A stretch of DNA of 64,000 nt from Pseudomicrostroma phylloplanum. Taxonomy: Eukaryota; Basidiomycota; Exobasidiomycetes; Microstromatales. Below are positions 42,555 through 55,540 of this stretch, piece after piece; the stretch's first letter is position 1, and each line of letters opens with the position of its first letter. The stretch is from assembly GCA_039545275.1 (NCBI GenBank), contig BCHS01000007.1:372001-436000 (forward strand), given 5' to 3'. Made by a program: the position numbers and the translations under genes. The notes beneath the pieces were generated by a model. The model was not told the DNA's origin and did no database searches. It saw only the letters and a list, made by a program, of their open reading frames with translations.

Positions 42555-45500
42555 TTAGGTGACCAAAGAGGCGAGGGTCCTCAGGCTGGGCGCCTGGATA
42601 AAGGCAGGGATGTACGTCTCGATGCCCGTGACCTCCCTGGGCAGGGGCAGCTCATAAGGTCCCGCCTCGTCCACCTCGGGCGGCAGGAGCAAGTGGTCGT
42701 TCCTGTCATTCGGCGTAACCCTCGCCGCGGCGGCCTTGAGGATCTCTGGGCTGATGGGGTTCTCATACTCGGCCGTGTGGTACTGGCTTATGAGCTTGTG
42801 GATCTGCGAAGGCGTCAGCACCCACGACACGTCGTAGATGATGTCGATGTCCGCTAGTGTGCTCTTCTTGAGCTGGAGGAGCTTGACACTCTGACTCAGG
42901 TGCTCCAGCTGGAGCATCGCCTCAGGGATGCCCTTTGCTTTACACCACTCCTCGATGCGCGTCACATTGTACTGGATCTGCATTGCGCGCTTCCAGCTGC
43001 AGAAAGAGCGACGCAGAACCACGTCGTTGAAGGCGGTGGAGTTGATGAGGCGCATGAGCTCGGTGATGACTTGGTGCACCACCGAGGCTTCCAGGTAGTA
43101 CATCTTCAGCGCGCGCCAGACGGTGTTGAGCACGGCGAGAACATCGTCCATCGTGTAGGCCGGTGTGTTGGTCGTAGACATCAGTCGGTTGAAGAGCCTA
43201 CCTCCAGAGTTCTCCACGAAGCCTGGAAGTGATTGAGACTCGATGACGGCAGGGACAACCATCTTGTGCAGCCTCCTCTTCGTGTTGTCGATGAGAGTGT
43301 GGTAAATGTTGTACTCGAGTGACTCGAGGTCGTGCTTTGCCAAGACGATCAACCGCTCGTAGTCGCCAAACGCCGAGTCGTTGTCTCCGGGCGCGATACC
43401 GGCGAGCAGATCGCTCTCTGCCACGGAGACAAAGGAGAGAAGCTCGTGGACATTGGAGATCCAGTAGATGGCCTGGGTGATCAGCTCATCGCCATCCAGA
43501 GCCATGACGTGCGCCTGGATCGTCTGCATGACGTTCGCCAGCACGCGCTCCGAAGGTCGAATCATGCTCCTCAGCCAGTATTCGTTGAGTACCAGTGCGA
43601 TCAGGTGCGACGGGAATAGACACTCCTTTGGCGAGATCTCGCCCATCGGCGTGCGCAGCTGCTGAATCAATCCCTGGAGTAGATCCTCGTCCAGCTGAGC
43701 TTCGTCAAGGAGGATGTTCTCAATCTCCTCTGCAACCGCATCTTCGTCCTTGACGATCGGAGCCTGAGGCGGCATCACAGAGACATGACGGTTGGCCACT
43801 GCCTGTGCCTTCTTCACACCACCTGCACCAGCCATTTCGGCTGATCGCGGGCGTTGAGCTCGACGCGAGCCTGTAGCAGATTGCGGAGGTTCCTTGCCCA
43901 TGGTGAGGTCGTACAGCTGTGGGAAGTCCGGGTTGGTCGGCTTCGAGACCGTGTTGCGGTGACTGGACCCATTGACAGCCTCTCCGTTGCCACTCAATTG
44001 TGCCAAGGTGGAGGCTCGGTGAAGGTCCTCCTTCAGCTTGGCAATCTCCGCACGTAGAGCGGTAGCAGTGGTACTGTCCTCTCCGTCCCGCTTCGCAAGA
44101 GCGCTGTCCCTCGCCTCCAGCTCCTCGGCACCACTTCTGACCTCCTCCTCTAGAGCAGCAATGCGACTCTCGTGTGCCTGCACCTTTTTGAGAGACTGAT
44201 CATGCTGCTGCTCCAATGCCTGCTTGGCAGCAATCATTGCCTCGAACTCTGCCAGCGGCACAGAAGGTTGATCCAATTGCGTCTGCAGCTCCCTCGACTT
44301 TGTGCTGATCTGGTCGTGCTTCCCTTGCCACTCTTGCAGCGAAACCTCCAAGGCCTTAACCTTGGCTACCAGATCCTTGTTCTCCTTTGTCCGCTTCTGG
44401 AGGTTCTGTGTCAACTCCACGACCTTGTTCTCCAGCTTGTACGTCACCTGCTTGTAGTGAGAGGCCGTCTTGGCTTCATTGCGCAAGTGTACCAGCTCCT
44501 TCTTGGCCAGCCTTCTCCTGTAGCACGACTGCAGCAGCACAATGCCCTTGCGGTCCTGAGCGTACTGCCTACGAACGAGGACACCGCGGAGGAGACTCTG
44601 CAGCGTGACGGCGGCGAAGCTTGTCCGGCTCGTGGCGAAGTTGGCTCGCTGAGCTCTTCCTCGCGCTAGGGATTGGATACGAACAATGGCAGCAACTGTC
44701 GTCTTGAGCTTCTGTTGCGCAAGCAGTCGTCTGATACCAGTCTGGAGAAGCGTAGCGGCGCTCTCCTTCCTAATGATGTCGACCTGCTTCTGGGCTGCAC
44801 ACATCCTCCACCAAGATTGAATCTTGACAGTGGACGTCTTAAGATTGCCGTATCTCTTCATCTCGACGTTCCTCCTCAGGTTCTTCTGAATCAGCACCAC
44901 GAGTACCTTCAGCCTTTGACCCCTGAGCTGCTCGAAGTGAGCGAGAATGCCAGCTCGGAAGAAGATCTTGTTGAGACCAATCTGGTACTTGTCGGCATCG
45001 GTGATGGTCGTCTTCAGGATGTACGCAGCGAGTTCTTTCGCCTTGTCGAGGGAGGTCATGTCCCAGTGGGCAGATGGCACGAGCATGTAGTACCTCTCAG
45101 CAAAGTCGGCAAAGGTCCTTCGCGAAGGGTATCCAGCTGTGCTGATTCGGATCGTCTCCAGGACACCACAGGCCCTTAGCTGACCAAGGACGTTCTGTGG
45201 CTCCACCTCCCAAGCCTTTTTGGCTTCGTTGGGCTTGATACAACGGATGTAGTGAGCGTTCGTAGCATCGATTGTTGCCATGAGACTGACCAAGCTGGCT
45301 TTGAATTGAGATCCCAGCGTCGGCTTCTTGACGATGCCGCCCATGGGCCTTCGTGGTGCTACAGCCTTTGTCTCTCCGTCGGCTCCAACAGCAGCGCCTG
45401 GGCCGGCCGGCTGCTCCTTGGCAGATTGGGCCAGCTGGGTAGCGGTCTCCAACACCTCCTTCAGGAAGGGGTTCGTCGTAGCAGAGAGGAGAGCCAGATG

Positions 45501-47451
45501 CTCATCTGGCACAGCATCCCTGTTCTTCTCCAGGAATCCCTCGGCTTCGTAGGAGACGTCCAAAGCGTAATGGCAGACTGTGAACGAGGACGAGCCGAAG
45601 CGAGGTTTCTGGAACGAGTTCTTGTACTCTGGCTTCTTTTCCATCTGTGTGTAGAGCTTTTGCAGGAAACTAGCGTCTGCTCCGGATGGCAATCGGGACT
45701 CTTCGTCTAGCAGAGACAGGATACCAAGTCTGCTCTCGATCATATCGATGGTGGGCTGGTTGTCAGAGAAGTTGATGAATGTCCAGTTGATCTCCTCGGC
45801 AATGTACTCGTCCTGCTCTAGCTTGAAGACGTGTCGATTGAACTCGTGCTGCAATCGCTCGTTGGCATAGTTGATGCAGAATTGCTCAAAGCTGTTGACC
45901 TTGAAGCGCTCGAAACCGTAGATATCAAGCACTCCGATCATCGACTTGCGCGACGCTGTCGATCCTAGAGCGAGAGAGCTGTTGAGTTGGTCGACGAGCC
46001 AGTCGAATAGAGAGGAGTAGACATACTTGGCCACCGAGTCTCGTACTACGATGGCCTGAGCCTGTGTGAGGTTCGAGACGATCTTCTCTCCTCTCGTGAC
46101 GATCTGCTTCTTCACGGCCCATTTGCGGAATTCATTGACATCAATGCCGAGCAGCTTCGTAGCCATGAGAAGGTTGGCATCGTCCTGAGCAAGCATAGCA
46201 TCGGTGCGAGTTGCTCCGATCTGGACGTTACCGAGGTGGAGCAGAGCGGCCAGCAGTCGGAAGACAGACCATTGCTTTTCGACAGTAAGGCCGACTGTGC
46301 TGAGAGCCTTCTGTGTCTCCTTGAAATCCTCTGCATCATCGACTCCCGCAATCGTGTTGCTCTTGCCTTGGTTCAGGTATGCGAAGTCCGAAGCGTCTGT
46401 CAGTCCGAGCTCTTTGCGTTCGGTCGTAGGGGCTCCGGCGCACAGCTGGTAGAAGACGTGGTAATTCCGCTCATTCTCGGGCTGATAGACCAGTCTCGAG
46501 CGCTCGAGTAGGTATGTCCTGATCTTCGCTCCCACGATGTCATGATTGCTGTCGAAGAGAATCTGATGAAACGAAGTTTGCAGATAGCATCTTGTTGTCA
46601 ATATACTGCAGCGGACGGAGCGCTCGAATCGCAGACCACCTCTGCCGACCAACATGACTTACCTCGATGTATTTACCGAACCTCGAAGAGTTGTCATTCC
46701 TGATCGTCTTGGCATTACCAAAGGCCTCCATGATCGGGTTCGTAGCCAAAATCTGCTGCTCCGTCTCATTCATGCCTCCATTCTCCTTGGGTGCGGCTCC
46801 CACTGCCTTGCGACTTCTAGGTCGACTGGGATCCTCGACGGTAGCAAAGTACCGCATGATGAACTTTGCTGATACGGTCTTTCCAGCTCCGGATTCACCA
46901 CTGACGACGATCGTCTGGTCCTTCTCATCCTGAATCATGCACCTGTATGCGTCTTCTGCAATAGCGAACAAGTGAGGCTCAAGCTCTCCTCGCCTCTTGC
47001 CAGAGTAAGACTGGATAAGCTCGGGTCCGTATAAATTCAGAGCTGAAAAGGGGTTGACAGCAATGAGCACGATTCCCGAGTAGGTGTAGATGGATCGTTG
47101 AGAGTATCGACTCAGGATGGCGTGGAGCACAGCGGGCTCATTGAGGTAGCTCAAGCTGGTGAGATCGTCTGTTCCCTCTAGCAAAGGCGGGTTCCTGAGC
47201 GGTGGCAGCTCCTGCTCCACTCCCTTCCCCCTGAGCTTCTCCAAGGAGGACTTGACTACCCTCACTCCGTCTGCCTCATCGAGCTGAAACTCCATGCTCA
47301 CTTCGCCTGTAGCGGAAGCGATGGCAGGCTTGTTGATGAGAGTTGCGCTAATCCAGCCTAGGTCCTTATCGGGGAACCAGGCGCGGGTGCCGGGCACGTA
47401 CGCGGCGAGGGCTGTGGCCGTGGCCTGTGCCATTTCATCTACGTCTGCCAT
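42555..47451 (-). CDS. MYO2: Class V myosin heavy chain
   Basis: Two exons (46663-47451 and 42555-46562) encode 1598 residues. It is an actin-based motor for secretory vesicles, organelles and polarised growth. In order: an SH3-like N-terminal region with GTRAWFPDKDLGWISA, then the motor domain with P-loop GESGAGKT (185-192), switch I NDNSSRFGKYIE ending exactly at the intron, the DIYGFERF relay region, the actin-binding loop HYIRCIKPNE, and IQ motifs (NLKTSTVKIQSWWRM, AATLLQTGIRRLL, AIVRIQSLARG, ATLQSLLRGVLVR, IVLLQSCYRRR). A coiled coil (about 900-1080) and a C-terminal DIL cargo domain follow, with SLEYNIYHTLIDNTKRRLHKM, ending in a short tail. The length matches fungal myosin V (~1570 aa in yeast Myo2). 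No catalytic loss was seen. Confidence 0.95.
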
Positions 47452-48446
47452 AGCGAGGGATGTAAGGGGAGGGGTGTAGGGGAACTATACGTCACAGGAG
47501 TCGCTGAGGTCGCAGACACTTCTCGATCTTGCGAGGTAGAGAGGCAGACACAGGGGTGCCGTCGAGTCGATGCTCCTCTCAGATGTCTGCAACGGTACTC
47601 GGAGCGCTAAGATACAGTTCGGCTTGAGAAAGTGCGAAAGGGGAGCGCCAGCGCACGTCTATGAGTCTCTTGCGGTGTGATGGTGGATCAGATCACGCTA
47701 TTATAGCAATCCTTTGAGCACCGCAGGGAAGAGAGAGTTGGAGCTCCTGAGCCGTTATAGGACAGGTTGAGGGGGGTGTATATGCCGCGCGAGAGTGACT
47801 TGGCAGCGGCAATTGATTCGAGCGTCCAGCGTTGATGGTGGTGAGGAAGGGAAGTGTTTGGTATCTTGAAGCCCAGCCCAGTCCAGTCCCAGAGTTGTGT
47901 GATGGAGAGAAGGGAGGACGTGTGGCCTTCTTGATGATGGTGCGGCTGTCTAGGAGGGATGCGGTGGTTGAGAGCGAGGGGGTGGAAGGACGTCGGCCTG
48001 TGTGCGTGTGTGTGTCTCCGTGTGTCCTTCTGCGCGAAGTGTTGGGCGGCGCCCTGTGTGTGTGTGTCCCTTGTGTGTCTCTTTTGTCCGCCGGCTGGCG
48101 TCGGCGTGGCGCGGCGTGGCGTGGCCTGGCACCGCTGCAGTGCCGCCATCGGAAGCGGGACGCACACACACAAGGCGACTGACGCGACTGGCAAACAAAC
48201 ACAGACGCTCAAACTTCGCTCACACACACTCACGCCCACGCACACCGGAGTCAGTAAATTTCCGCAAGCGAGGGGAGCAGAGGGAGGTTGGGCAAACGAA
48301 AGTAAGTGACACACAAATCGGTCATGATATGAACTCAATTGTATTCGTGAAAGAGAAAGGCAGATTGAGAAAGGTGATACAGAGGAGAGCCGTCACTCTC
48401 AAGTCAAAATTTACACGCGACCTCCTTCCTCCCTTTGCCTCCTCCC
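47452..48446. promoter_or_regulatory. Intergenic region upstream of the myosin gene, with GT/CA-rich block
   Basis: About 995 bp between two minus-strand genes. Positions ~47990-48245 are strongly biased: GTGTGTGTGT and TGTGTGTGTCC on one side, a TGGCGTGGCG core and ACACACACA on the other. It acts as promoter or leader sequence for the myosin gene; the open frames within are artefacts of the bias. Confidence 0.55.
47995..48245. repeat. GT-rich / CA-rich low-complexity block with GGCGT repeats
   Basis: (GT)n at about 48000-48080, then GGCGTCGGCGTGGCGCGGCGTGGCGTGG at about 48091-48124, then (CA)n at about 48160-48245. The flanking GT and CA arms are roughly complementary and could pair. Confidence 0.75.
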
Positions 48447-51400
48447 TTACACTAGGTATAGGGATAGACCGTGCTGCTGGATCTTCTCCGGGACGCTAGC
48501 ATTGAGAGCACTCAGGAAGCCCACACACTGTCCACGTAGTTGGCCTCCGAGCACGTCCTCGTCCTCAGTGCCGCTTGGCTTACCCAGCACATGGGCAAAG
48601 AGCTGCAGGATAGTGTCGATGTGCTCGCCGGCGACAGAGTTGTTGCTCTGCACCAGACCCATCAGAGCCCTCAGCACCGGAGCCCACTCGGCCATGTCCT
48701 TCTTCAAAGGCAGGCAGCTGAAGATGGCGGGAAGCACCTGGTCCAGCGGCATGGCGTCGGGCTTGGCTGACACCAGTCTTGCGGCACATCCCACAGCATT
48801 GTCCGTGGCAGTCTGCTCCTCGGCCACCTCGCTTTGCCGTTGGTCGAACATGGGCTTCAGCGCATTCAGAAGGGCAGGGAAGTGTTGCGAGAGGTCCTGC
48901 TTCGAGTTCTCCACCAGCACACCAGCAGCGAAGCAAGCGTTTGACCGCACAGGTCCATCCTCATCCGAAAGCGCCCGCGAGAGCAACGTGAGGATGTCGT
49001 TGGTGAAGGGCGTCACATCGCTGCCCATACCCACGACGATCTCGCCCAGGGTACCGACCACGGTGGCACGGTCAGAAGAAGATCGGCCCGGCAGGTAGTA
49101 CTTGATCAGTACAGGCATAAATTGCTTGAGGGGCTCAGAGAAGTCGGATCCTAGCACAGTGGCCAGAGCGCCGACCAGATCCGAAGCAGCCGAGATGAGG
49201 ACCGACTCGTACTCTGAGCCCTCCTCGAGCTGCTCGCCTTCTTCGCCGTCGGCGTCGATCTGAGCCGGGCTCTTGCCCTCGAGGATGAGAAGAGTCTGTT
49301 GGCAGACGAACTCCAGGTGCTCGGGTGCAATGATGGCAGGTCCGTTCTTGTTGAGACACTCGGCCAGCGACTGGCACACCTCGATGGCGACGACACTGGT
49401 GAGAGCAAAGACAAAGGCCATTAGAGTCAGTAACGAATGTCTGAAAGACATGGCGCTCCCGGCCGTGCGGCTCCAATCGCGTGCCCTCTCTTTGAGCGAC
49501 TGATCTCAGATAATAGGGAACAGTGAATTGTCATGCAACTCAACAGCTCGTGAGCCGGAGTAGTCATTGTGAGCTGAGAATACTGTATGTACTCATCATT
49601 GTGGTCGCTCATCGAGAGGGCAAGCATGAGAACGACGGGGTCACGGATCACTCATTCCTCTACTCACCGTTCGTACTCTTCCTCCCATAGCTCGAGCACA
49701 TTGGGAATGACAGACTCTACCAGGGCCTTGACATCGGCATGGAGGGGCACAGAGGGCTGAGCGCCAGCCTTCCACTCTTGAGGGTTAGACAGCTCGTTGA
49801 AAGTGTTGATGAATGTGAAGAGCGCAGACAGAGCGGACTTCCGGATACCTTGGTAGAAGTGGTTCAACATCTCTGAGAGCTCGTGCACCGACTTCTCGAT
49901 GTAAGGTGTAAAGTGACCCTTGGTGCGGGCGAAGATCTCACCCAGAGAGTCGGCTGCGACCTCCTTCTCGACTGCGATAGCGCTGTTGACATTGAGGAAG
50001 GCATCTTGCATTTCGTCGTAGTCGACAAAGCCTTCGTCATCGTCCGCACTTTGAGCGCCGACGCCGTCGACGGTGCCGTTGCCAGACGCACCAGGCACAG
50101 GGTCGTGCTCTGCTTGACCAAACGAGGCCAGGAGAAGCGGAACAACAGTGGACAGGTAAGGAGCAAACTCTTCGCCGAAGACACGAGCCATGACGGCAAA
50201 GAAGATGAAGCTGCACTCCCTCAACCTTGGTGAGTTGATCTCCATAGCCTGGAAGGCGATCTTCATGGCATCCTGGAAGTAAGGCCTGAAGTTCTCCTTG
50301 CCGACGGCCTCGGCAAGGGTACCGAGTGTGTCGGTGGTGATACCGCGCAGATCCTGCTCGTCACCCTCCTCCTGCAATACGAGGAAAGGCTGGAAGCGCT
50401 GCATTGTCTGCTGGAAGTAAGGCATGAAGCCCGCCTTGGAAGCGTGGGCCGCCGAGCCGATAGCACCGACGATGGTAGTCTTGACTGGGAGAGGTGCTGT
50501 CTCAAGAAGGGCGGCAAGCCTCTCCATGATAGCAGCAAGGTACTGTGCAATGTCATCACCCATCACCTCGAGCAAAGAGTCAAGGGCAGTGCAAGCCGTC
50601 CGTTGTGTGTCAGGAGAGGCAACGAGGTCCATGATCATGGGCAACAGGGTGGCATGTCGGGCGCCACACTCCTCATCGAGGACCTCGCAGAGGCAGCCTA
50701 GCGAGATGCAGGCGGCTTTTCGCACCGTCACCTCGGGGTCACGAAGACCAGACTCAATGTAGGGCCACAGCTCGTTCATGTGCGGGCGGATGTACTCCGA
50801 GCAGCCTTCAGCGGATACACCAAAGGCCATGAGGGCAGCCTTACGGTGACCGGGGTCGCTGTTGGACATGTACTTCTGCATCTCTTCGAAGATGGGAGGG
50901 AAGACGTGGCTAGGGGGGAGCTCGGTAGCGAGCTCGTCGATGACTCGGAGTGCGAGACGAGCAGGCGAGTCCTCGTCGATGTCATCTGGCTCCTCCTCGG
51001 TAGCGATGGATATCAAGCGAGTGATCATGGGCTTGGCCAGGTTGAGGGTCTGAATCTTCGAGCGCTTGTGAGAGCAGATCCAAATGATCGAGTTGAGCAG
51101 GACGATACGCTCACCCTCCTCGTGCTCGGTGTTGCCACTGTTGACGAGCAGGAACTCGATGAGGTTGGGAAGGTGGTTGCCGAAGACGGGTGCCTCGAGA
51201 AGGCACATCTCTTCCAGAACATCGCACACCTGCCTAACGCCGTCGGAGTGAGCTTCTTGCAGACATTGGTGTAGGATCTCGACGATCTTGGGGACAGCGC
51301 CTTGCATAGCCTGCAGATCCCCGACTGCGTCAGACTCGAGGTTCATTGCAACTCGGCCCAGGGCACGGACAGTGGTGATCCGTACTTCAAGGGACTCGGG

Positions 51401-52027
51401 ATCTTGTAGACTCTTCTCAAAGACGCCCATGATCTGAGGAAGGTATTGGTCGAAGGAGACTGTGCTCTCGGAGGAGTCGGCTAGGGTATCAAGGATGGCG
51501 AGGAACAAGAAGATGGCAATGTGCCTGTGGATGTGGTTGCTAGATTGTGAAGATTCGAATAGGAAGGGCAGAAGCTGAGGCCACGAGCCGAGAGGTAGCT
51601 CGATGTCTGCGATCTGGGAGATGACCCTCGAGACGGCATTGCGGACGAGGACGCTGGTAGGATAGGAATGATGAGAGGAATGAGCGATGGGCGGTGGGCA
51701 AGATTGCAGAAGATGTGATACTCACGATTGCTCCTTGATGATGCCGTCCAGGATAGAGGACTTGATGCCTTCCCTGATTTGCGGCGACTGCTTCTTCCAT
51801 GCCGCGCCCTTCTTTTTTGTGATTTGCTTCCTGAGCTCGACAGCTGCAAGTTGCCTCACCGAGAGGTCTTGGGAAGATCCCAAGATCTCGAAGAGGGCTG
51901 GTACACAGGCTGTGTTGGAGAAGTACTGCTTCTGAAGTGTCTCGGTAGCGTTCTTGACCACGTTCGTGTCTGGCACGCTGGTCTGCGCCAGGAGATTGTG
52001 AAGGTTCTGCACAAAGGTCGGGTCCAT
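48447..52027 (-). CDS. KAP123: Importin beta family karyopherin, Kap123/importin-4-like
   Basis: Three exons (51726-52027, 49668-51653, 48447-49395) encode 1078 residues. It is a nuclear import receptor made of HEAT repeats; Kap123 carries ribosomal proteins and histones H3/H4 into the nucleus. The N-terminus DPTFVQNLHNLLAQTSVPD, then NATETLQKQYF and LSVRQLAAVELRKQI, is the importin-beta N-terminal (Ran-binding) pattern. HEAT-like units follow (GHRKAALMAFGVSAEGC, EVTVRKAACISLGCLCEVL), then an acidic loop with SADDDEGFVDYDEM, typical of Kap123/importin-4. The C-terminal part reads CFAAGVLVENSKQDLSQHFP. Both introns are phase 2 and rejoin correctly. The ATG at 52027 was chosen because the frame opens four codons earlier without an ATG. 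The length matches yeast Kap123 (1113 aa). Confidence 0.92.
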
Positions 52028-52539
52028 GACGGGCGACAAGCAGGAGGGGTGACGAGGGAGGATCTGCGTTTACTACAATGTGGTTTGGTATGGAGCACGG
52101 AGGGGGATGGTACTTTGTGAGAGGTATGTAGTCGTTGAGGTGATGGGTGATGGTCCAGATGGGCAAGGAGATCAGATCGCAGGAAGAAGAACGATTCCCT
52201 TTTTGCCCTGTGCGGCTCAGATTTTTTTTGGACTGGCGCCGCCGTCAGGGACAAGCAGGCAAGACATCACAGCAAGGGAAGGCGTCTGCCTTTGCGCGTT
52301 GTGCGGACCCAGCGCATCGGAGCGGAAGCTCAAGGCGCGTGGGCGTGGGCGTGGCCTGAGCCAAAAGTCTGGCAGGGACGGAGGGAAGTGGCAGCCAATC
52401 GAAGGAAGGAAGGAAGGAAGGCAGGAGGGAACGAAGAGGTGCACGCCGGACGACAAGACGTACGCAACACTTGGTACGATTTCCATCCTCATCGACAACC
52501 CCGTATCAGCATCGCACCCCCAACTCAGCACCGCCCACC
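52028..52539. promoter_or_regulatory. Divergent promoter region of KAP123 and CCT8
   Basis: About 512 bp between divergent start codons of two highly expressed housekeeping genes. It contains a GAAGGAAGGAAGGAAGG run (about 52400-52422) and a T9 run near 52211. No defined element was identified. Confidence 0.5.
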
Positions 52540-54309
52540 ATGTCGCTCAAGGTGCCAAAGGCGGGAATGAACCTCTTCAAGGACGGCTACAAGCTGCTCC
52601 AGGGGACAGAGGAGGCCGTACTGCGCAATATCACGGCCGTTTCAGAGCTCAGCGAGATGCTCAGGACGAGCTTTGGTCCCAACGGCAGGAATAAGCTCGT
52701 TAGTGAAGCAAAGCGTAGTGCATGTCTCCAGCATATCAGTCTCATCTGACGCAACTGTCCTCCCTCTTCACTGATTCTGCAGCTCATCAACCATCTCTCC
52801 AGATCCTTCATCACCTCTGATGCAGCCACCATCCTTCGCGAGCTCGAGGTGGTACACCCCGCCGGCCGACTGGTGGTCCTGGCATCACAACAGCAGGAAG
52901 CCGAGATGGGAGACGCCACTGCACTGGTCATCACACTGGCAGGAGAGCTCCTGCGCAAAGCAGAGCAGCTCATCAACCTCGGCCTGCACCCTTCAGAGAT
53001 CCTTCAGGGGTACGAGTTGGCAAGGGATCGTGCCCTCCAAGAGCTGGAGACGCTCACCGTCGCTGAGCTGGCCAACCCTCCCACACCAGAGTCTCTTGCC
53101 CTGGCCCTGAGGCCTTGCATCGCTTCCAAGCAATACGGTCAAGAGGAGATTCTCGCGCCCCTCGTAGCCCAAGCAGTATCCCTCGTCCTACCGCCCCCAT
53201 CATCCGACGCAGCCAAGACATCCAGTCTGAAGGACTTCAACGTGGACAACGTCAGGGTAGTGAAGATCATGGGAGGTTCGCTATCGGATTCAAGAGTCGT
53301 GCGGGGAATGGTGTTTGGCAGGGAGCCTGAGGGTGTGGTGAAGAAGATCACAGATGGAGGAAAGGTTGCTGTCTTCAGCTGTGGACTGGACATCAGTCAA
53401 ACTGAGACGAAGGGAACAGTACTACTGCACAACGCAAAGGAGCTGAGCACATTCTCACATGGCGAAGAGAAGCAGCTGGAGAACATCATCAAGGAGATCG
53501 CAGACTCGGGCGTCAAGATTGTCGTCTCGCAGTCCTCAGTGGGTGAGCTGGCTCTCCACTATTTGAACCGCTACAACATCCTCTGCATCAAGATCCTCTC
53601 CAAATTTGAGCTGAGGAGGCTCTGCAGGCTCATTGGTGCTACCCCTCTTGCTCGAGTCGGCGCCCCTACACCGGAAGAGGCAGGATGGACAGACGTCGTC
53701 GAGACGATCGAGATTGGTGGTGACAGGGTGACTGTCTTCAGGCAGGAGGAGGGCAAGCCTGGTGGCAAGGCCAAGCCGCGCATGGCCACCGTCGTGCTCC
53801 GGGGCGCTACCGCCAACCACCTTGACGACGTTGAGCGGGCCATCGACGATGGAGTCAACGTGATCAAGTCCCTCACTCGGGACCCGCGCCTGGTGCCCGG
53901 CGCTGGTGCAACAGAGATTGAGCTTGCGAGGAGGATCGGCGAGTACGGCGAGAAGACGCCCGGACTGAACCAGCACTCCATCCGCAAATTCGCCGAGGCA
54001 CTCGAGGTTGTGCCCCGTACACTGGCCGAGAATGCCGGACTGGACGCAACAGAGGTCGTCTCCTCGCTCATGGCGCGCCATGCCACCAAGGAAGGAGAGG
54101 ATGTGGGTGTGGACATTGAGGACGAGGGAGAAGAGGGGACCATCTCCACTCGGGTGAACCAGGTGTTCGACGTTCTCGCTGCCAAGAGCTGGGCGATCAA
54201 GTACGCCGTCGGTGCGGCGATTACGGTGCTCAATGTCGACTCGATCATCATGAGCAAGCCGGCTGGGATCAAGGTGCCTAAGCAGAACCCCAACTGGGAC
54301 GATGATTAG
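52540..54309 (+). CDS. CCT8: T-complex protein 1 (CCT/TRiC) subunit theta
   Basis: Two exons (52540-52698 and 52783-54309) encode 561 residues. It is one of eight subunits of the cytosolic chaperonin that folds actin, tubulin and other proteins. The N-terminus MSLKVPKAGMNLFKDGYKLL and the C-terminus KPAGIKVPKQNPNWDDD are typical of theta. Other family landmarks are SFGPNGRNK, DAATILRELEVVHPA, DNVRVVKIMGGSLSDSRVVRGMVF and ATVVLRGATANHLDDVERAIDDG. The ATP motif normally GDGT(T/N) reads Gly-Asp-Ala-Thr-Ala at residues 96-100, an unusual Ala in place of Gly. Intron 1 has a GTTAGT donor; joining at Leu53 restores KLLINHLS. Confidence 0.94.
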
Positions 54310-54677
54310 TCTGGCCAGCCTCGGAGAGCGAGGGCCACAGTCGACGAAGGGGAGAAGGACCTTTAATGGCCCACTTCTTTTCCTCTGTCTCCTGTTCTCC
54401 TTGTGTCACATTGTCGCTACCATCTAAGAAATCGACACTTCCTTGGTGTTGCACGCATGCTCTTGACCCTTCTTCGCGAGCTCACCTACTGACGTCGGAT
54501 GATGTATTAGTTGATCGGTGCATTCAATCACGAGGCGCTCTGCGCAGGACGAAGAATACATTCAGGTCGCCCGTTCCACATTGCCCATAAAAGTCCTTTT
54601 GCCTCGATCTCGAGTACGAGTCGTTTTGATCGTTTGCCGAGTCAAGCCCTTCCTTTCGTTCCCACCACCCCTCCAGA
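54310..54677. other. Convergent intergenic region
   Basis: About 368 bp between CCT8 and SHR3. No gene or repeat was recognised. Confidence 0.6.
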
Positions 54678-55540
54678 TCAGACACTAACACCAGTCGCGA
54701 CCACACTGCCCGCTCCCTTCCCCCTATCCTTGTCCCCCTGCGCAGCCAACCTCCTCCTCCTCCTAGCCAGCCTAGCCTCCTCCTCCTCTACTCGCTCCCT
54801 CTCCTCGAGCCGCTCAGAATAGTACTGTCCCGACTGCAGCACAACGACGCCAATCAGGGCGGCTGCGAGGACGGCGTTGGAGGTTGCGAGCTCACGGAGA
54901 GGGAGGAGAGTGCTGTCCCGAGGATCTTGCGGGTTGGCTTGTGGTGCAGGGGAGAGGGCGGGAAGGTGGGAGAGATCTGTGAAGAGATGAAGGTCATAGA
55001 AGCGGAAGTTCAGCGACGGTAGCAAGGAAAGAGACCGGTGGGATTTGTCGTGTACCCACTGGGGAGGATCTTGGAGTAGTAGAGCAGTCCGCATGAGCCG
55101 TACAGGACTGGGAATTAGGATTGGGCGAGAGCGGATGCAATGTGGGTTAGTCCCTAATCCCAGCTTCCAGAACAATGCTACGCCGCCTTGCTCTTCCACT
55201 CACATAGACTAGCGCCGTCAAAGAGCCAATTGCTCTGTCTCCGTCCAAAGAAGATCTTACTGAGGACAAGCAGACATCCCAGCGCCCAAGCCAGATGAAG
55301 CACCAAGCCTTGCTCTTTCACATCGGCGCTTCCCTCCCTGGTACCGCCTACACTAGACGGAAGGAAGCTGCCGCTGTTGACTCCGTAGGTGTGCGAGTAG
55401 TAGGCGTGGGCGGAGACGAGGGATTGGTGGGTGATGGGGGATTGCCAGAGGAGGAGGTGATCGGCTGTCCAGTGCATGCTGAGCACGCCGAGGAGGAAGG
55501 CGGAGAGCGAGATGACTAAGCCTGTGCCTAGGCCTGTCAT
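54678..55540 (-). CDS. SHR3: ER membrane packaging chaperone SHR3
   Basis: Three exons (55204-55540, 55060-55107, 54678-54976) encode 227 residues. Shr3 is a fungal-specific ER membrane protein needed for folding and COPII packaging of amino acid permeases. Four hydrophobic segments are visible: GTGLVISLSAFLLGVLSMHW at the N-terminus followed by ADHLLLW, VLHLAWALGCLLVLSKI, a third formed across the exons (FDGASLF then LYGSCGLLYYSKIL), and NAVLAAALIGVVVLQSGQYY. The FDGASL motif before the third segment is characteristic. The C-terminal tail is charged (EEREEE-type, then ARRRRRLA), as in Shr3. The small 48-nt exon 2 is supported because it restores the third segment; its donor GTGGGT is less usual. 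Confidence 0.82.

Noticed and set aside
47688..48499. Cys/Val-rich frames in the GT-rich block
   Set aside because: They are translations of simple repeats.
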